NCBI RefSeq assembly: GCF_000380565.1
Contig: NZ_AQYJ01000028.1
Location: 1-64,000, forward strand
Reading direction: 5' to 3'
Origin: Microbulbifer variabilis ATCC 700307
GTDB taxonomy: Bacteria > Pseudomonadota > Gammaproteobacteria > Pseudomonadales > Cellvibrionaceae
DNA: 64,000 nucleotides
Shown here: one piece after another, positions 16,751 to 26,223 of the stretch
Layout: each line of letters opens with the position of its first letter
How positions within the stretch are numbered: position 1 is the first letter of the stretch
The notes under the pieces: model-generated
Seen by the model: only the letters and a program-made list of their open reading frames with translations
Told to the model about the DNA's origin: nothing
Databases searched by the model: none
Position numbers and translations under genes: made by a program

Positions 16751-18559
16751 TTATTTCTTCGCACGCTTGCGCATGTTTTCCTGAAGGATTTTTTTGCGTA
16801 TACGGATATGGTTGGGGGTTACCTCAACTAGCTCATCCTCTTCGATAAACTCCAGCGCCTGCTCCAGAGTGTGGCGAATGGGCGGAGTCAGGGTCAGGGC
16901 TTCATCGGTGCCGGCAGCGCGGATATTGGTGAGCTGCTTGCCTTTGGTGGGGTTGACCACCAGATCGTTGCCGCGAGAGTGGATACCGATAACCTGGCCT
17001 TCGTAAATATCTTCGCCGTGGCCGAGGAACAGGCGTCCGCGATCCTGCAGGGCAAACAGGGCGTAGGCCAGCGTCTTGCCATTGACCATGGAGACCAGTA
17101 CGCCGTTGATGCGCTTGGCCACTTCACCCTGTTTTACCGGGCCGTAGTGGTCGAAAATACTGGTCATGATGCCCGAGCCGCTGGTCAGGGTCAGGAACTG
17201 GTTGCGGAAACCGATCATGCCGCGTGAAGGTACAATAAAGGTCAGGCGCACACGTCCTTTGCCGTCCGGCTCCATATTGGTGAGCTCAGCCTTGCGCAGT
17301 CCCAGCTCTTCCATAATCGGGCCCTGGTGTTGGTCTTCAACGTCGATCACCACTTCTTCGTAGGGCTCATGGATTTCACCGTCTACTTCTTTCTGAACCA
17401 CTTCCGGGCGGGAGACTCCCAGCTCGAAGCCTTCACGGCGCATAGTTTCGATCAGCACTGACAGGTGCAATTCTCCGCGGCCGGATACTCGGAATTTGTC
17501 CGGGGAATCGCCTTGTTCCACGCGCAGGGCTACATTGTGGATCAGTTCCTGGTCCAGGCGTTCCTTGATATTGCGTGAGGTGACGAACTTGCCGTCCTGG
17601 CCGGCAAAGGGAGAGTCATTCACCTGGAAGGTCATACTCACGGTGGGTTCATCCACGCTCAGGGCGGGTAGGGCTTCCGGGGTTTCCGGGTCGCACAGGG
17701 TATCGGAGATATTCAGTTCGCCCACACCGGTGATACATACGATGTCGCCAGCACTGGCCTGCTCAACCTCTGTGCGCTCCAGGCCCAGGTAGCCCATAAC
17801 CTGTAGAACCTTGGCTTTGCGGGAGTTGCCGTCGCGGTCCAGTACCAGTATCTGTTGGTTGGGGGTCAGAGTGCCGCGGGTAATGCGGCCTACGCCGATA
17901 ACGCCCACGTAGCTGGAATAATCCAGGGCCGAAATCTGCATCTGGAAGGCGCCTTTGGGGTCTACCCTGGGCGGCTCTACCTTGTCCACAATCATCTGGA
18001 ACAGCGGCGTCATATCGTCGGCCAGGTCGGTATCGTCGAGGCCGGCAATACCGTTGAGGGCGGAGGCGTAGACAACCGGGAAGTCCAGCTGCTCATCGGT
18101 GGCGCCAAGGCTGTCGAACAGGTCGAATACCTGGTCCATCACCCAGTCGGGGCGCGCGCCAGGGCGGTCAATTTTGTTGATGACGACAATAGGGTTCAGA
18201 CCCTGCTCGAACGCTTTCTGGGTTACGAAGCGTGTCTGTGGCATTGGGCCGTCCACTGCATCAACCAGCAGTAGTACCGAGTCCACCATAGAGAGTACAC
18301 GCTCTACCTCACCACCAAAGTCGGCGTGTCCTGGGGTATCGACGATGTTGATGCGGTAGTCATTCCACCGGATGGCGGTGTTCTTGGCGAGGATAGTAAT
18401 ACCGCGTTCTTTTTCCTGGTCGTTGGAATCCATAACCCGCTCGGCGCCTTCATCGCGACGGTCGAGAGTGCCGGATTGGGACAGCAGCTTGTCCACCAGG
18501 GTGGTTTTGCCGTGGTCTACGTGGGCGATAATCGCAATATTGCGCAGATTCTCTATCAC
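16751..18559 (-). CDS. typA: Ribosome-associated GTPase TypA/BipA
   Basis: A 602-residue translational GTPase involved in ribosome assembly and stress or cold adaptation. Motifs in order: G1 AHVDHGKTT, switch region ERGITI, G3 [13 protein letters not shown]4 NKIDR, then EF-Tu-like domain 2, EF-G-like domains III and V, and the BipA-specific C-terminal domain. The start is GTG 18559 ([17 protein letters not shown], matching the family N-terminus MIEKLRN) with AGAGG upstream; an in-frame ATG further upstream would add 93 unrelated residues. Length agrees with E. coli (607). It lies downstream of thiI in the same direction, as in Pseudomonas. Confidence 0.97.
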   Translation of the reverse strand: MIENLRNIAIIAHVDHGKTTLVDKLLSQSGTLDRRDEGAERVMDSNDQEKERGITILAKNTAIRWNDYRINIVDTPGHADFGGEVERVLSMVDSVLLLVDAVDGPMPQTRFVTQKAFEQGLNPIVVINKIDRPGARPDWVMDQVFDLFDSLGATDEQLDFPVVYASALNGIAGLDDTDLADDMTPLFQMIVDKVEPPRVDPKGAFQMQISALDYSSYVGVIGVGRITRGTLTPNQQILVLDRDGNSRKAKVLQVMGYLGLERTEVEQASAGDIVCITGVGELNISDTLCDPETPEALPALSVDEPTVSMTFQVNDSPFAGQDGKFVTSRNIKERLDQELIHNVALRVEQGDSPDKFRVSGRGELHLSVLIETMRREGFELGVSRPEVVQKEVDGEIHEPYEEVVIDVEDQHQGPIMEELGLRKAELTNMEPDGKGRVRLTFIVPSRGMIGFRNQFLTLTSGSGIMTSIFDHYGPVKQGEVAKRINGVLVSMVNGKTLAYALFALQDRGRLFLGHGEDIYEGQVIGIHSRGNDLVVNPTKGKQLTNIRAAGTDEALTLTPPIRHTLEQALEFIEEDELVEVTPNHIRIRKKILQENMRKRAKK

Positions 18560-18735
18560 TGGGGGCCTCTGGGCGTTAAATCTTGGTAAATCGGGGCGGG
18601 GGCCTGCGGGGTTTCTACAGCAGCATTCCGGCCAAAGGCGGCGATTATAGGGGGGGCGCATGACAATTGGGAGTGATTTTGAGTAAAAAATCACCGCCCA
18701 CTGTGGAAGTGTCGGCTTGAGGGGGTAAGAGGGGA

Positions 18736-18760
18736 GCGCGGATAGCGGGGCTGTCCGCGC
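18736..18760 (-). terminator. Stem-loop after thiI
   Basis: GCGCGGA (18736-18742) pairs with TCCGCGC (18754-18760), extendable to about 11 bp with one wobble pair. It lies 8 bases after the thiI stop. There is no T-run on the minus strand, so termination would be weak or factor-dependent. Confidence 0.45.
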
Positions 18761-18767
18761 CCGGGAA

Positions 18768-20252
18768 TTATTTCTTGATGCTTTCCGGCCTGTGGGGGAT
18801 CTGTGGGCGCAACACGCCCACGTTGCGGTATCCCTCATCCATCAGGTGGGAGGCGTGCAAGCGGCTCATGACACCACGGGCGCAGTAGAGCAGGTATTCG
18901 CGCTCCTGGTCCAGTTGAGCGAAGCCGTTATTCAGACGGTAGAAGGGGATAGTCTGTACTTCACAGCCCTCAAGTTCCAGCGGGTCCATTTCCTCTTCAT
19001 CCGGGTGGCGAATATCGATTATCACCGCATTACCGGGCTCTTCGCGAATCTCAACTTCAGGTGCCTGTCCGTCTACTTCTTCAATCACTTCATCGATATT
19101 TTGAATAGAGCGATTGCTGATAGCACGATCAAGGACGGTAAAATCAAAGCGGTTCTCTTCGGATTCCACTTTCTCGATTTTTGCGCGTGTGGTGGGTTTT
19201 ACTGAAATCACACCGCAGTATTCGGGCATATTCGCGGCAAATTCCTCTGTGCCGATCTCCCGAGAGGTGCGGATAATGTCGGTTTTATCGGAGGTGATCA
19301 GTGGGCGCAGCACCAGGGTATCGGTGACGCTATCGATTACTGCCAGGTTTTTCAGGGTCTGGCTGGATACCTGGGCAATAGCTTCACCAGTCACCACCGC
19401 GTCCACCTCCAGTTCCTTGGCGATTACACTGGCAGCGCGCAGCATCATGCGTTTGAGGATTACACCCATATGGGAATCGTCGACGCGTTCGAGGATTTCC
19501 GCTACCACCTCGTCGAATGGCACAGTGACAAAGCGCACCCGGTGGGATGCGCCATATTTATTCCACAGGTAATAGGCGACCTCCTTAACGCCCAGCTCGT
19601 GCTGGCGTCCGCCGAGGTTGAAGAACAGGAAGTGGGTGCGGATACCACGCTTCATGGTCAGGTAGCTGGCCACGGTGGAATCGAAGCCACCGGATACCAA
19701 TGAAAGGACTGGGTCCTGGGTTCCCAGGGGGAAGCCGCCGAGACCGGGGTGCTGTTCCTCAATCACATTGAGCTTGTCGTGGCGAATTTCCAATTTCACC
19801 GTGATATCGGGGTTCTTCAGCTTCACTCCAGCCGCTTCGGTATTTTTGTTGAGGCCACCGCCCACATACTGCTCAACATCCAGGGACTGGAAATCGTGCT
19901 TGCCGGTGCGTTTTACCCGCACACAAAAAGTCTTACCCTTCAGGGCCGGGCCCCATACAGAGAAAGTCTTTTCATACATATCGTGCAGATCGCCCAGTGG
20001 AAACTGGCGTACACGGGAGAAGTTAGCGATACCGGGGGTGTGGGAAAGAACTTCCTCAATTCGGTCGCCCAGGTGTGCTACAGCGTCCGGGGCGATCACA
20101 TCGATCTTTTCCCAGTCCTTGCGCACCTGGATACGGTCGTCCAGCTGACGCAGCAGGCGCTGTAGGTTGTCCTTGAGCTGGCGCGACATACGTTTGCGCA
20201 CAGGGTTGCTCTTAATGGTGATCTCGGGGAAAAACTTGACGACAAAGTGCAT
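18768..20252 (-). CDS. thiI: tRNA 4-thiouridine synthase / thiazole sulfur carrier ThiI
   Basis: A 494-residue cytoplasmic enzyme that adenylates and thiolates U8 of tRNA and passes sulfur to thiamin thiazole synthesis. Domains in order: ferredoxin-like and THUMP region (about 1-165), the PP-loop ATP pyrophosphatase with SGGFDST (187-193), and a C-terminal rhodanese domain whose persulfide Cys is Cys457 in YLLYCARGVMSR. The second redox Cys is in MPEYCGV. The full-length, rhodanese-containing form is therefore intact. The start is ATG 20252 (MHFVVKFFPEITIKS, the family N-terminus); an upstream in-frame codon would add 14 residues. Confidence 0.97.
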   Translation of the reverse strand: MHFVVKFFPEITIKSNPVRKRMSRQLKDNLQRLLRQLDDRIQVRKDWEKIDVIAPDAVAHLGDRIEEVLSHTPGIANFSRVRQFPLGDLHDMYEKTFSVWGPALKGKTFCVRVKRTGKHDFQSLDVEQYVGGGLNKNTEAAGVKLKNPDITVKLEIRHDKLNVIEEQHPGLGGFPLGTQDPVLSLVSGGFDSTVASYLTMKRGIRTHFLFFNLGGRQHELGVKEVAYYLWNKYGASHRVRFVTVPFDEVVAEILERVDDSHMGVILKRMMLRAASVIAKELEVDAVVTGEAIAQVSSQTLKNLAVIDSVTDTLVLRPLITSDKTDIIRTSREIGTEEFAANMPEYCGVISVKPTTRAKIEKVESEENRFDFTVLDRAISNRSIQNIDEVIEEVDGQAPEVEIREEPGNAVIIDIRHPDEEEMDPLELEGCEVQTIPFYRLNNGFAQLDQEREYLLYCARGVMSRLHASHLMDEGYRNVGVLRPQIPHRPESIKK

Positions 20253-20322
20253 GGGAATCCGTCGGGTACCGCATGTTGATAGAAGGTGCGGCATTATAAA
20301 CTAGCCGGAGGCAACTTGGTTG

Positions 20323-20371
20323 TGCACCGTTACCGGGCGATACTGGGGTAAAGTTGCGTCATTATGGTGCG
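20323..20371 (+). promoter_or_regulatory. Predicted tandem NtrC binding sites upstream of glnA
   Basis: The better site is TGCGTCA-TTA-TGGTGCG at 20355-20371, close to the NtrC consensus TGCACYA-N3-TGGTGCA. A half-conserved site begins TGCACCG at 20323-20339. Their centres are 32 bp apart, about three helical turns, the arrangement of known tandem NtrC enhancers. They lie 106-154 bp upstream of the sigma-54 element. Confidence 0.65.
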
Positions 20372-20476
20372 CTTTTCTGTGGCCGCTCGGCCACAATGCA
20401 TTTATCCTGCCCCAGTCGGCCCAAAGCTGCCGACCGCACCGGCGCCAACCGCCGCAGCGATGCAGTTGCCCTAATT

Positions 20477-20492
20477 TGGCACACTCCTTGCT
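20477..20492 (+). promoter_or_regulatory. Sigma-54 (-24/-12) promoter of glnA
   Basis: TGGCACACTCCTTGCT matches the RpoN consensus TGGCACR-N4-TTGCW at every defined position, with GG (20478-20479) and GC (20490-20491) separated by exactly 10 bases. Transcription should start near 20503, giving a leader of about 70 bases before the glnA ATG. Confidence 0.9.
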
Positions 20493-20572
20493 TTATTTCA
20501 CGCCAGGTAAAGAGTGAATGCCGGCAGCAAAGGCATAGCGACCAATTACTTTTCAAGACCTGGAGGACAGCA

Positions 20573-21979
20573 ATGTCAGCGAAAACGCTCGGTTTGATTA
20601 ATGAGAGTGAAGCAAAATGGGTGGACCTGCGCTTCACCGATACCAAGGGTAAAGAGCAACACGTTTCCATCCCCGTATCGGAAATTGACGGAGAGTTCTT
20701 CGAAGAAGGCAAGATGTTTGATGGTTCCTCCATCGCCGGCTGGAAGGGCATTAATGAATCCGACATGATCCTGATGCCGGATGACGAGACGGCTTTCCTC
20801 GATCCCTTCACCGATGAGAGCACCGTTATTATTCGCTGTAATATCGTAGACCCGGTCACCGGTCAGGGCTACGAGCGCGATCCGCGCTCCATCGCAATGC
20901 GCGCCGAGGAATACCTGAAGTCCACAGGTCTGGGTGACACCGCGCTATTTGGCCCAGAGCCCGAGTTCTTCGTATTTGACGATATCACTTGGGGTGCCGA
21001 AATGGGCGGCGCCTTTTACAAAATCAATTCCGAAGAAGCGGCTTGGTCCTCCGGTCATAACTTCAGTGAGGGCAATATCGGCCACCGTCCTGGTGTGAAG
21101 GGCGGCTATTTCCCCGTTCCTCCGGTTGATTCCCTTCACGATGTGCGTGCCGCAATGTGTTCCGCTATGGAGCAAATGGGGCTACAGGTGGAAGTACATC
21201 ACCACGAGGTAGGCACTGCCGGTCAGTGTGAGATTGGTGTTGCAGCCAACACTCTGACCAAGAAAGCGGATGAGGTTCAGATTCTTAAGTATGCCGTACA
21301 TAATGTAGCGCACGCCTACGGCAAGACCGCAACCTTTATGCCCAAGCCCCTTGTTGGCGATAATGGCTCCGGTATGCATGTGCACCAGTCCTTCACCAAG
21401 GATGGCGTAAACCAGTTTGCCGGCGATGCTTACGCGGGTCTGTCTGAGGCTGCTCTCTACTACATCGGTGGTATTGTGAAGCACGCGCGCGCCCTGAACG
21501 CGATTTGTAACGCGTCTACTAACTCCTATAAGCGTCTGGTACCGGGCTTTGAGGCGCCGGTTATCCTGGCCTACTCTGCGCGCAACCGCTCCGCTTCCAT
21601 CCGTATTCCTTACGTAACATCGCCTAAAGGCAAGCGTATCGAGACGCGCTTCCCGGATCCGACTGCCAACCCTTACCTGGCGTTTGCTGCCTTGCTGATG
21701 GCAGGTCTAGATGGTATCAAGAACAAGATTCATCCCGGAGATGCCGCCGATAAGGATCTGTACGATCTGCCCCCGGAAGAGCTGGCCGAGTACCCCACCG
21801 TAGCTGCCAGTTTGGAAGGAGCGTTGGACGCCTTGGATAAGGATCGTGACTTCCTGACCGAGGGTGGTGTTTTCACCAATGATGCAATCGACGCTTACAT
21901 TGAATTGAAGCGCGAAGAAGTAGAGCGCCTGAACATGACTACTCACCCGGTTGAGTTTGACATGTACTACTCCGTGTAA
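20573..21979 (+). CDS. glnA: Glutamine synthetase type I
   Basis: A 468-residue enzyme that makes glutamine from glutamate, ammonia and ATP as a dodecamer in the cytoplasm. Seen motifs: [17 protein letters not shown] near residue 45-60, the metal-site [14 protein letters not shown], the ATP-site [16 protein letters not shown], and [10 protein letters not shown]. The adenylylation site is present as LYDLPPEE, so control by GlnE is expected. The start is ATG 20573 after TGGAGGACAG; a longer in-frame extension upstream overlaps the promoter and is rejected. A sigma-54 promoter with NtrC sites precedes it, and a strong terminator follows. Confidence 0.98.
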   Translation: MSAKTLGLINESEAKWVDLRFTDTKGKEQHVSIPVSEIDGEFFEEGKMFDGSSIAGWKGINESDMILMPDDETAFLDPFTDESTVIIRCNIVDPVTGQGYERDPRSIAMRAEEYLKSTGLGDTALFGPEPEFFVFDDITWGAEMGGAFYKINSEEAAWSSGHNFSEGNIGHRPGVKGGYFPVPPVDSLHDVRAAMCSAMEQMGLQVEVHHHEVGTAGQCEIGVAANTLTKKADEVQILKYAVHNVAHAYGKTATFMPKPLVGDNGSGMHVHQSFTKDGVNQFAGDAYAGLSEAALYYIGGIVKHARALNAICNASTNSYKRLVPGFEAPVILAYSARNRSASIRIPYVTSPKGKRIETRFPDPTANPYLAFAALLMAGLDGIKNKIHPGDAADKDLYDLPPEELAEYPTVAASLEGALDALDKDRDFLTEGGVFTNDAIDAYIELKREEVERLNMTTHPVEFDMYYSV

Positions 21980-22020
21980 TAGCGAACGGCATCACACTGG
22001 TGCCGCCGAGTTGTTCGCGA

Positions 22021-22052
22021 AAAGCCCGCGCCGTCCTGGTGCGGGCTTTTTT
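22021..22052 (+). terminator. Rho-independent terminator after glnA
   Basis: AAAGCCCGC and GCGGGCTTTTTT pair around an 11-base loop, 42 bases after the glnA stop, followed by six T. Confidence 0.88.
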
Positions 22053-22190
22053 ATTGCGGGTAAACTGTCTATTGGGGAGGTTGATTCTACCGACTGCGAA
22101 TCTGGTACTTTGAGAAGCAGTTGCCCCATTCAATTGAGGCCCCGACTGGGGCAAGAGAAAAGGAGCGTCCGCGTCGCGGTCGATCACGTT

Positions 22191-22841
22191 ATGGGATTTT
22201 TGAGATCGTTTCAGGCACTTTTCCTTGTCGCCCCCCTGATGGCTTTTGCCGGTACCGATGGTGGCAGCAGCTCCGGTGCTATCTACAAGACTGTCGGCCC
22301 CGACGGGCGCGTGACTTTCAGTGATACTCCACCAGCCAGTGGAGAGGCGCAAAAGGTAGAGCTGGCCCCAATCAATGTCCAGCCTATCACCCTGCCTCGC
22401 CCTCTGCCTTCACGCAAGCTATCCCCTAAAGATGATGTAGAGGATGACGGCAGCAAAGAGAGCTATGCAGGGCCGATGTCAATCCAGATTGTGAGCCCCC
22501 TGGATGGCGCAACTATCCCCCCGGGACAGCGTTTTATTCCGCTACAAGTGGATGTGCAACCGTCATATCCAAAGGGTGCCAGCTTTTATGCGGTGGTGGA
22601 TGGTCAACCCTGGCGCGGCAATTCAACCGGCTCCAGCTTGGATATCTCAGCGCTGGAGCGCGGTAGTCACAGTGTGCAGGCGGTACTTATCGATGCCAGT
22701 GGGCGCATTCTGGCTCAATCAAAAGTCATTACTGTTTATGTGCAGCGCCCCAGCGTTGCCCAATTGGATAGCTCTATCCTTCGGGCACCTCAGTCAACCA
22801 AAGTGTCACTTGGGCCCAGTTTGGCCCAGTCTCAGCCCTGA
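22191..22841 (+). CDS. Exported DUF4124-domain protein
   Basis: A 216-residue exported protein. The signal peptide spans about residues 1-20 (GFLRSFQALFLVAPLMAFA). The DUF4124 domain begins right after it: AIYKTVGPDGRVTFSDTPP, the usual W/Y-x-x-x-D-x-x-G-x-x-x-F/Y-S-D pattern. A proline-rich linker and a C-terminal Ig-like region (IVSPLDGATIPPG ... LIDASGRIL) follow. Function is unknown. The position between glnA and ntrB matches a similar gene in Pseudomonas, so the linkage is old. The ATG has only a weak ribosome binding site; upstream in-frame codons precede the signal peptide and are rejected. Confidence 0.8.
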   Translation: MGFLRSFQALFLVAPLMAFAGTDGGSSSGAIYKTVGPDGRVTFSDTPPASGEAQKVELAPINVQPITLPRPLPSRKLSPKDDVEDDGSKESYAGPMSIQIVSPLDGATIPPGQRFIPLQVDVQPSYPKGASFYAVVDGQPWRGNSTGSSLDISALERGSHSVQAVLIDASGRILAQSKVITVYVQRPSVAQLDSSILRAPQSTKVSLGPSLAQSQP

Positions 22842-22939
22842 TTGGTTTGTATTACCGCTATCGTCAAGGGCGTCAGCGGGTCTCCGCTAACAATTCACAG
22901 CCCGCCTTTCCCTCCCCAGGCTGATTAAATTTTGACCTT

Positions 22940-22956
22940 CGCACCATTGTGGTGCA
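22940..22956 (+). promoter_or_regulatory. NtrC binding site upstream of ntrB
   Basis: CGCACCA-TTG-TGGTGCA is a near-perfect dyad matching the NtrC consensus at all but the first base. It lies 126-142 bp upstream of the sigma-54-like element. Confidence 0.78.
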
Positions 22957-23081
22957 TTCTCCTGGCTGAGCTGTGCAGCTCCAATGCTCTTGGGGGTGAT
23001 TAGGCAAATCCTATCGATTGCGCACTGTAAATGCCCATCAGAAGCAACCAATGTGGGCCTGAATAGCCCTGTGCGCCATTT

Positions 23082-23097
23082 TGGTTTGCTTTTTGCA
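23082..23097 (+). promoter_or_regulatory. Candidate sigma-54 promoter of ntrBC
   Basis: TGGTTTGCTTTTTGCA has GG (23083-23084) and GC (23095-23096) at the exact 10-base spacing and a perfect TTGCA -12 box; the -24 box is weaker (TGGTTT instead of TGGCAC). A start near 23108 would leave a 65-base leader. Confidence 0.55.
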
Positions 23098-23172
23098 CTG
23101 GCTAGATACAAGGGCTTATCGCGCCGGGTGCTAACCCTACCCCGGCCGCCGCAGAGAACCGGAAACCACTGA

Positions 23173-24255
23173 ATGCTCAATGATCGCCAGCTGCGCCAGC
23201 TGTTAGACAGTCTCACTTCAGCCGTTATGGTGCTGGATGACACGTTATCACTCTGTTACTTGAACAATGCGGCCGAGGATTTGCTGGCGGCATCCAGTGC
23301 AAGGGTCAGCGGATTGCCGCTGGAAGAGGTCGTGCGAGAATCTGCAGCTGCGCAAAAAGCCATGCGTGATGCGCTGGTCAGTTGTGAAAAATATACGGTG
23401 CGCCGCGCTCGTTGGCGTCTGCACAACCTGGATACGCGCACTGTGGATTACTCGGTGAGTCCTGTGCCAGAGCTAGGTGTTTTGCTGCTTGAGGTGCAAC
23501 CTATGGACCGCCTGCTGCGCATTGCACGTGAAGATGCATTGCTCAGTACCCAGGAAACTGCGCGTAACCTGGTGCGGGGCATGGCACATGAAGTGAAGAA
23601 CCCCCTCGGCGGTATCCGCGGTGCGGCACAACTGCTTCAGAGAGAGTTACCAGATGCCTCTCTGGAAGAGTACACACAGATCATCATTGAGGAGGTGGAC
23701 CGCCTGCGCAATTTGGTGGACCGCTTGTTGGGACCGCGTCAGCCGGTGAAACTGGCGGAGACCAATGTCCATGAAATCCTGGAGCGAGTGGCACAGCTTC
23801 TGGAGGTGGAATGTGATGGTGAACTGAGTATCCGCAGGGATTACGACCCCTCTATCCCGGATGTACCAGCGGATCGCGAACAGTTGATCCAGGCACTGCT
23901 GAACATCGCCCGCAATGCAATGCAAGCGATAAATGAGAGTATCGGTCTCGCCAGTGGGGAGATGGTATTGCGCACACGGGTCCAGCGCCAATTCACAATT
24001 GGTCGTCGCAATTGTCCACTGGTATGCCGTATCGAAATTGAAGATAACGGTCCCGGTATTCCCGAGGAGATCCGTGAGCGGATCTTCTTCCCGATGATAT
24101 CAGGGCGCGCGGAGGGCTCCGGCTTAGGGCTATCCATATCACAGAACATTATCAGTCAGCATCGCGGCCTAATTAAGTGTGACAGCCGTCCCGGTCGCAC
24201 GGTATTCCAGATCTATTTGCCGTTGACTATCGAATTAGCCAATACAGGAACCTAG
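23173..24255 (+). CDS. glnL: Nitrogen regulation sensor histidine kinase NtrB
   Basis: A 360-residue cytoplasmic two-component kinase/phosphatase that, under control of PII, phosphorylates NtrC. A PAS domain occupies about 1-110. The HisKA motif RGMAHEVKNPLGGIRGAAQ carries phospho-acceptor His139. The ATPase boxes follow: N (NIARNAMQA), G1 (DNGPGIP) and G2 (GSGLGLSIS). There is no membrane segment, as expected for NtrB. It is three bases from ntrC, in one operon. An NtrC site and a sigma-54-like element upstream suggest autoregulation. Symbol synonym: ntrB. Confidence 0.96.
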   Translation: MLNDRQLRQLLDSLTSAVMVLDDTLSLCYLNNAAEDLLAASSARVSGLPLEEVVRESAAAQKAMRDALVSCEKYTVRRARWRLHNLDTRTVDYSVSPVPELGVLLLEVQPMDRLLRIAREDALLSTQETARNLVRGMAHEVKNPLGGIRGAAQLLQRELPDASLEEYTQIIIEEVDRLRNLVDRLLGPRQPVKLAETNVHEILERVAQLLEVECDGELSIRRDYDPSIPDVPADREQLIQALLNIARNAMQAINESIGLASGEMVLRTRVQRQFTIGRRNCPLVCRIEIEDNGPGIPEEIRERIFFPMISGRAEGSGLGLSISQNIISQHRGLIKCDSRPGRTVFQIYLPLTIELANTGT

Positions 24256-24258
24256 AGA

Positions 24259-25665
24259 ATGAGTAATCGCGTTTGGATAATTGACGACGACAGATCTATC
24301 CGCTGGGTGCTGGAGCGGGCGCTTTCTCGGGAGGGGATAGAAACCCAATGCTACGAGAGTGGCGACCGTGCCCTGGATGATTTTTACAGCGATTCACCGG
24401 ACGTGGTGATTAGCGATATTCGTATGCCGGGCTCCGATGGGTTCAAGTTGCTTCAGCGCTTCCAGGCGGAACGTCCAAACATGCCGATCATTATTATGAC
24501 TGCCCACTCGGATCTGGATAGTGCTGTCGCCGCCTATCAGGGCGGTGCCTTTGAATATCTGCCTAAGCCTTTTGATATTGATGAGGCTGTAGCGGTTACA
24601 CGCCGCGCCCTGGTGCACGCCAGTGAGCAGGCGCAGGAAGAGCGCATTGAACAGGATAATGGCACCGAGAATAAAGAAATCATTGGTGAAGCGCCGGCGA
24701 TGCAGGAAGTTTTCCGTGCGATCGGCAGGCTCTCTCACTCAAATATCACTGTATTAATCAATGGTGAGTCTGGCACTGGTAAGGAACTGGTGGCTCAGGC
24801 GTTGCACAATCACAGTCCACGAAGGGAAAAACCCTTTATCGCCCTGAATATGGCCGCGATTCCGAAAGACTTGATGGAGTCTGAATTGTTTGGGCATGAG
24901 AAAGGCGCTTTTACCGGGGCCAGCTCCCAGCGTGCCGGGCGTTTTGAGCAGGCCAATGGCGGTACCCTTTTCCTGGATGAAATTGGTGATATGCCGGCAG
25001 AAACCCAGACGCGGCTTCTGCGAGTATTGGCGGATGGGGAGTTTTATCGGGTTGGCGGACACACTCCGGTAAAAGTGGATGTGCGGATTATTGCCGCCAC
25101 CCATCAAAACCTTGAGGAGCTGGTACTGCAGCATAAATTCCGCGAAGACCTATTTCATCGCTTGAATGTAATCCGCATTCATATTCCAAGGTTGGCCGAT
25201 CGCCGTGAAGATATCCCAAGGCTGGTGCGTCACTTCTTCAATGCTGCCGCAAAAGACCTCGGGGTGGAACCAAAAATCCTGACTAAGGAAACAGAGGGTT
25301 ACCTGTCAGGTTTGGATTGGCCTGGAAATGTACGGCAGCTCGAAAATACTTGTCGCTGGATTACCGTTATGGCCTCTGGCCGTGAAGTACATATCGAAGA
25401 CTTGCCCCAGGAACTGCACCAACAAGGGCAGGAGAGCGAAACCCCACTGGACTGGCAAAAAGCCCTACGTATTTGGGCTGATCAGGCCCTGTCATCCGGG
25501 CGGCGCGAAATACTCAGTGAGGCAGTTCCCGCATTTGAGCGTGCCCTGATCGAGATTGCTTTAAAGCATACGGCCGGGCGCAAGCGTGATGCCGCAGATT
25601 TACTTGGTTGGGGACGAAATACCCTGACAAGAAAATTAAAAGAGCTGGAGATTAGCGGCAATTAA
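24259..25665 (+). CDS. glnG: Nitrogen regulation response regulator NtrC
   Basis: A 468-residue sigma-54 activator. Residues 1-120 are a receiver domain with phospho-acceptor Asp53 in VVISDIRMPGSDG and the Lys in LPKPFD. The AAA+ domain has Walker A GESGTGKE, the sigma-54-contact loop GAFTGA, Walker B GTLFLDEIGDM and the R-finger region. The C-terminal Fis-type helix-turn-helix ends in AADLLGWGRNTLTRKLKEL, where the GWGRNTLTRK sequence is specific to NtrC. Length matches E. coli (469). The likely targets in this window are glnA and ntrBC itself. Symbol synonym: ntrC. Confidence 0.97.
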   Translation: MSNRVWIIDDDRSIRWVLERALSREGIETQCYESGDRALDDFYSDSPDVVISDIRMPGSDGFKLLQRFQAERPNMPIIIMTAHSDLDSAVAAYQGGAFEYLPKPFDIDEAVAVTRRALVHASEQAQEERIEQDNGTENKEIIGEAPAMQEVFRAIGRLSHSNITVLINGESGTGKELVAQALHNHSPRREKPFIALNMAAIPKDLMESELFGHEKGAFTGASSQRAGRFEQANGGTLFLDEIGDMPAETQTRLLRVLADGEFYRVGGHTPVKVDVRIIAATHQNLEELVLQHKFREDLFHRLNVIRIHIPRLADRREDIPRLVRHFFNAAAKDLGVEPKILTKETEGYLSGLDWPGNVRQLENTCRWITVMASGREVHIEDLPQELHQQGQESETPLDWQKALRIWADQALSSGRREILSEAVPAFERALIEIALKHTAGRKRDAADLLGWGRNTLTRKLKELEISGN

Positions 25666-25823
25666 GAACTATTTTTGTGCCTCCGGCTATTTCTGACAAA
25701 GATGAAATAAGAATTTTCATGTTAATACTCAATGAATGATAAAGGCAAAACCTCCTTTGGCTTTTACACTTGCATTTATTAATGCAGTTCAAATATGAAT
25801 GTAGTGGCTGGAGATGGAGTTCT

Positions 25824-26156
25824 ATGAACGCTGAAGAGCTTAGAGTTGTTGATAATGTGCCGTTTCTTTTTTGGGTGAAAGATCAAGATGAAAAATATAT
25901 TTGGGGTAATCGCAAAATTTGCGAGTTGGCCGGTGAGGATGTAGTGGGAAAAACCGACGCTCAACTAACTTGGGCGGAAAATGCTCAAGCTCTGCGAGAG
26001 GCGGATAAGCGCGTCTTTGCTTCCGGTGAGCCGGATTATTTACTAGAGCACGTAATTAAATCCAGTCGAGGTGAGGCTACGTTAAGTGTTTGCAAGTGGC
26101 TTGGGGATTTTGAGGGGGAGAAGTGCTGCTTTGGCATTTCTTTCGTAATAGAATGA
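25824..26156 (+). CDS. Stand-alone PAS-domain mini-protein
   Basis: A 110-residue protein consisting almost entirely of one PAS domain: VDNVPFLFWVKDQDEKYIWGNRKICELAGEDVVGKTDAQLTW is the standard PAS start (beta-A/B through the helix and the GKTD loop), and the C-terminal half ends with strands WLGDFEGEKCCFGIS. There is no output domain. The ATG at 25824 follows GGAG; the ORF could start earlier but without a ribosome binding site. It lies 159 bp after ntrC on the same strand, with an adjacent terminator downstream. It may sense a ligand or bind another PAS protein; function is unknown. Confidence 0.72.
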   Translation: MNAEELRVVDNVPFLFWVKDQDEKYIWGNRKICELAGEDVVGKTDAQLTWAENAQALREADKRVFASGEPDYLLEHVIKSSRGEATLSVCKWLGDFEGEKCCFGISFVIE

Positions 26157-26179
26157 TGTCATAAATTAAGTTGAGTCGG

Positions 26180-26215
26180 ATAAATCTGGCCCTGAGTGCT
26201 TCGGGCCAGATTTAT
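26180..26215. terminator. Bidirectional terminator between the PAS gene and the peroxiredoxin gene
   Basis: ATAAATCTGGCCC and GGGCCAGATTTAT form a perfect 13-bp stem with a 10-base loop, located between two convergent genes and followed by TAATATTTTT on the plus strand. Confidence 0.88.
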
Positions 26216-26223
26216 TAATATTT

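Larger units (their letters stand above)
22842..23172. other. Intergenic region holding the ntrBC control elements
   Basis: This 331-bp gap contains no supported gene. It holds an almost perfect NtrC site (22940-22956) and a sigma-54-like element (23082-23097); the rest shows no clear feature. Confidence 0.6.

Noticed and set aside
18560..18838. N-terminal extension of TypA starting at an upstream in-frame codon
   Set aside because: The extension is unlike any TypA and lies in the thiI-typA intergenic region and thiI end; the GTG at 18559 gives the canonical N-terminus.
25741..25764. Candidate terminator after ntrC
   Set aside because: The pairing AAAGG...CCTTT is only 5 bp with a loop of 8 and no T-run, too weak to list.
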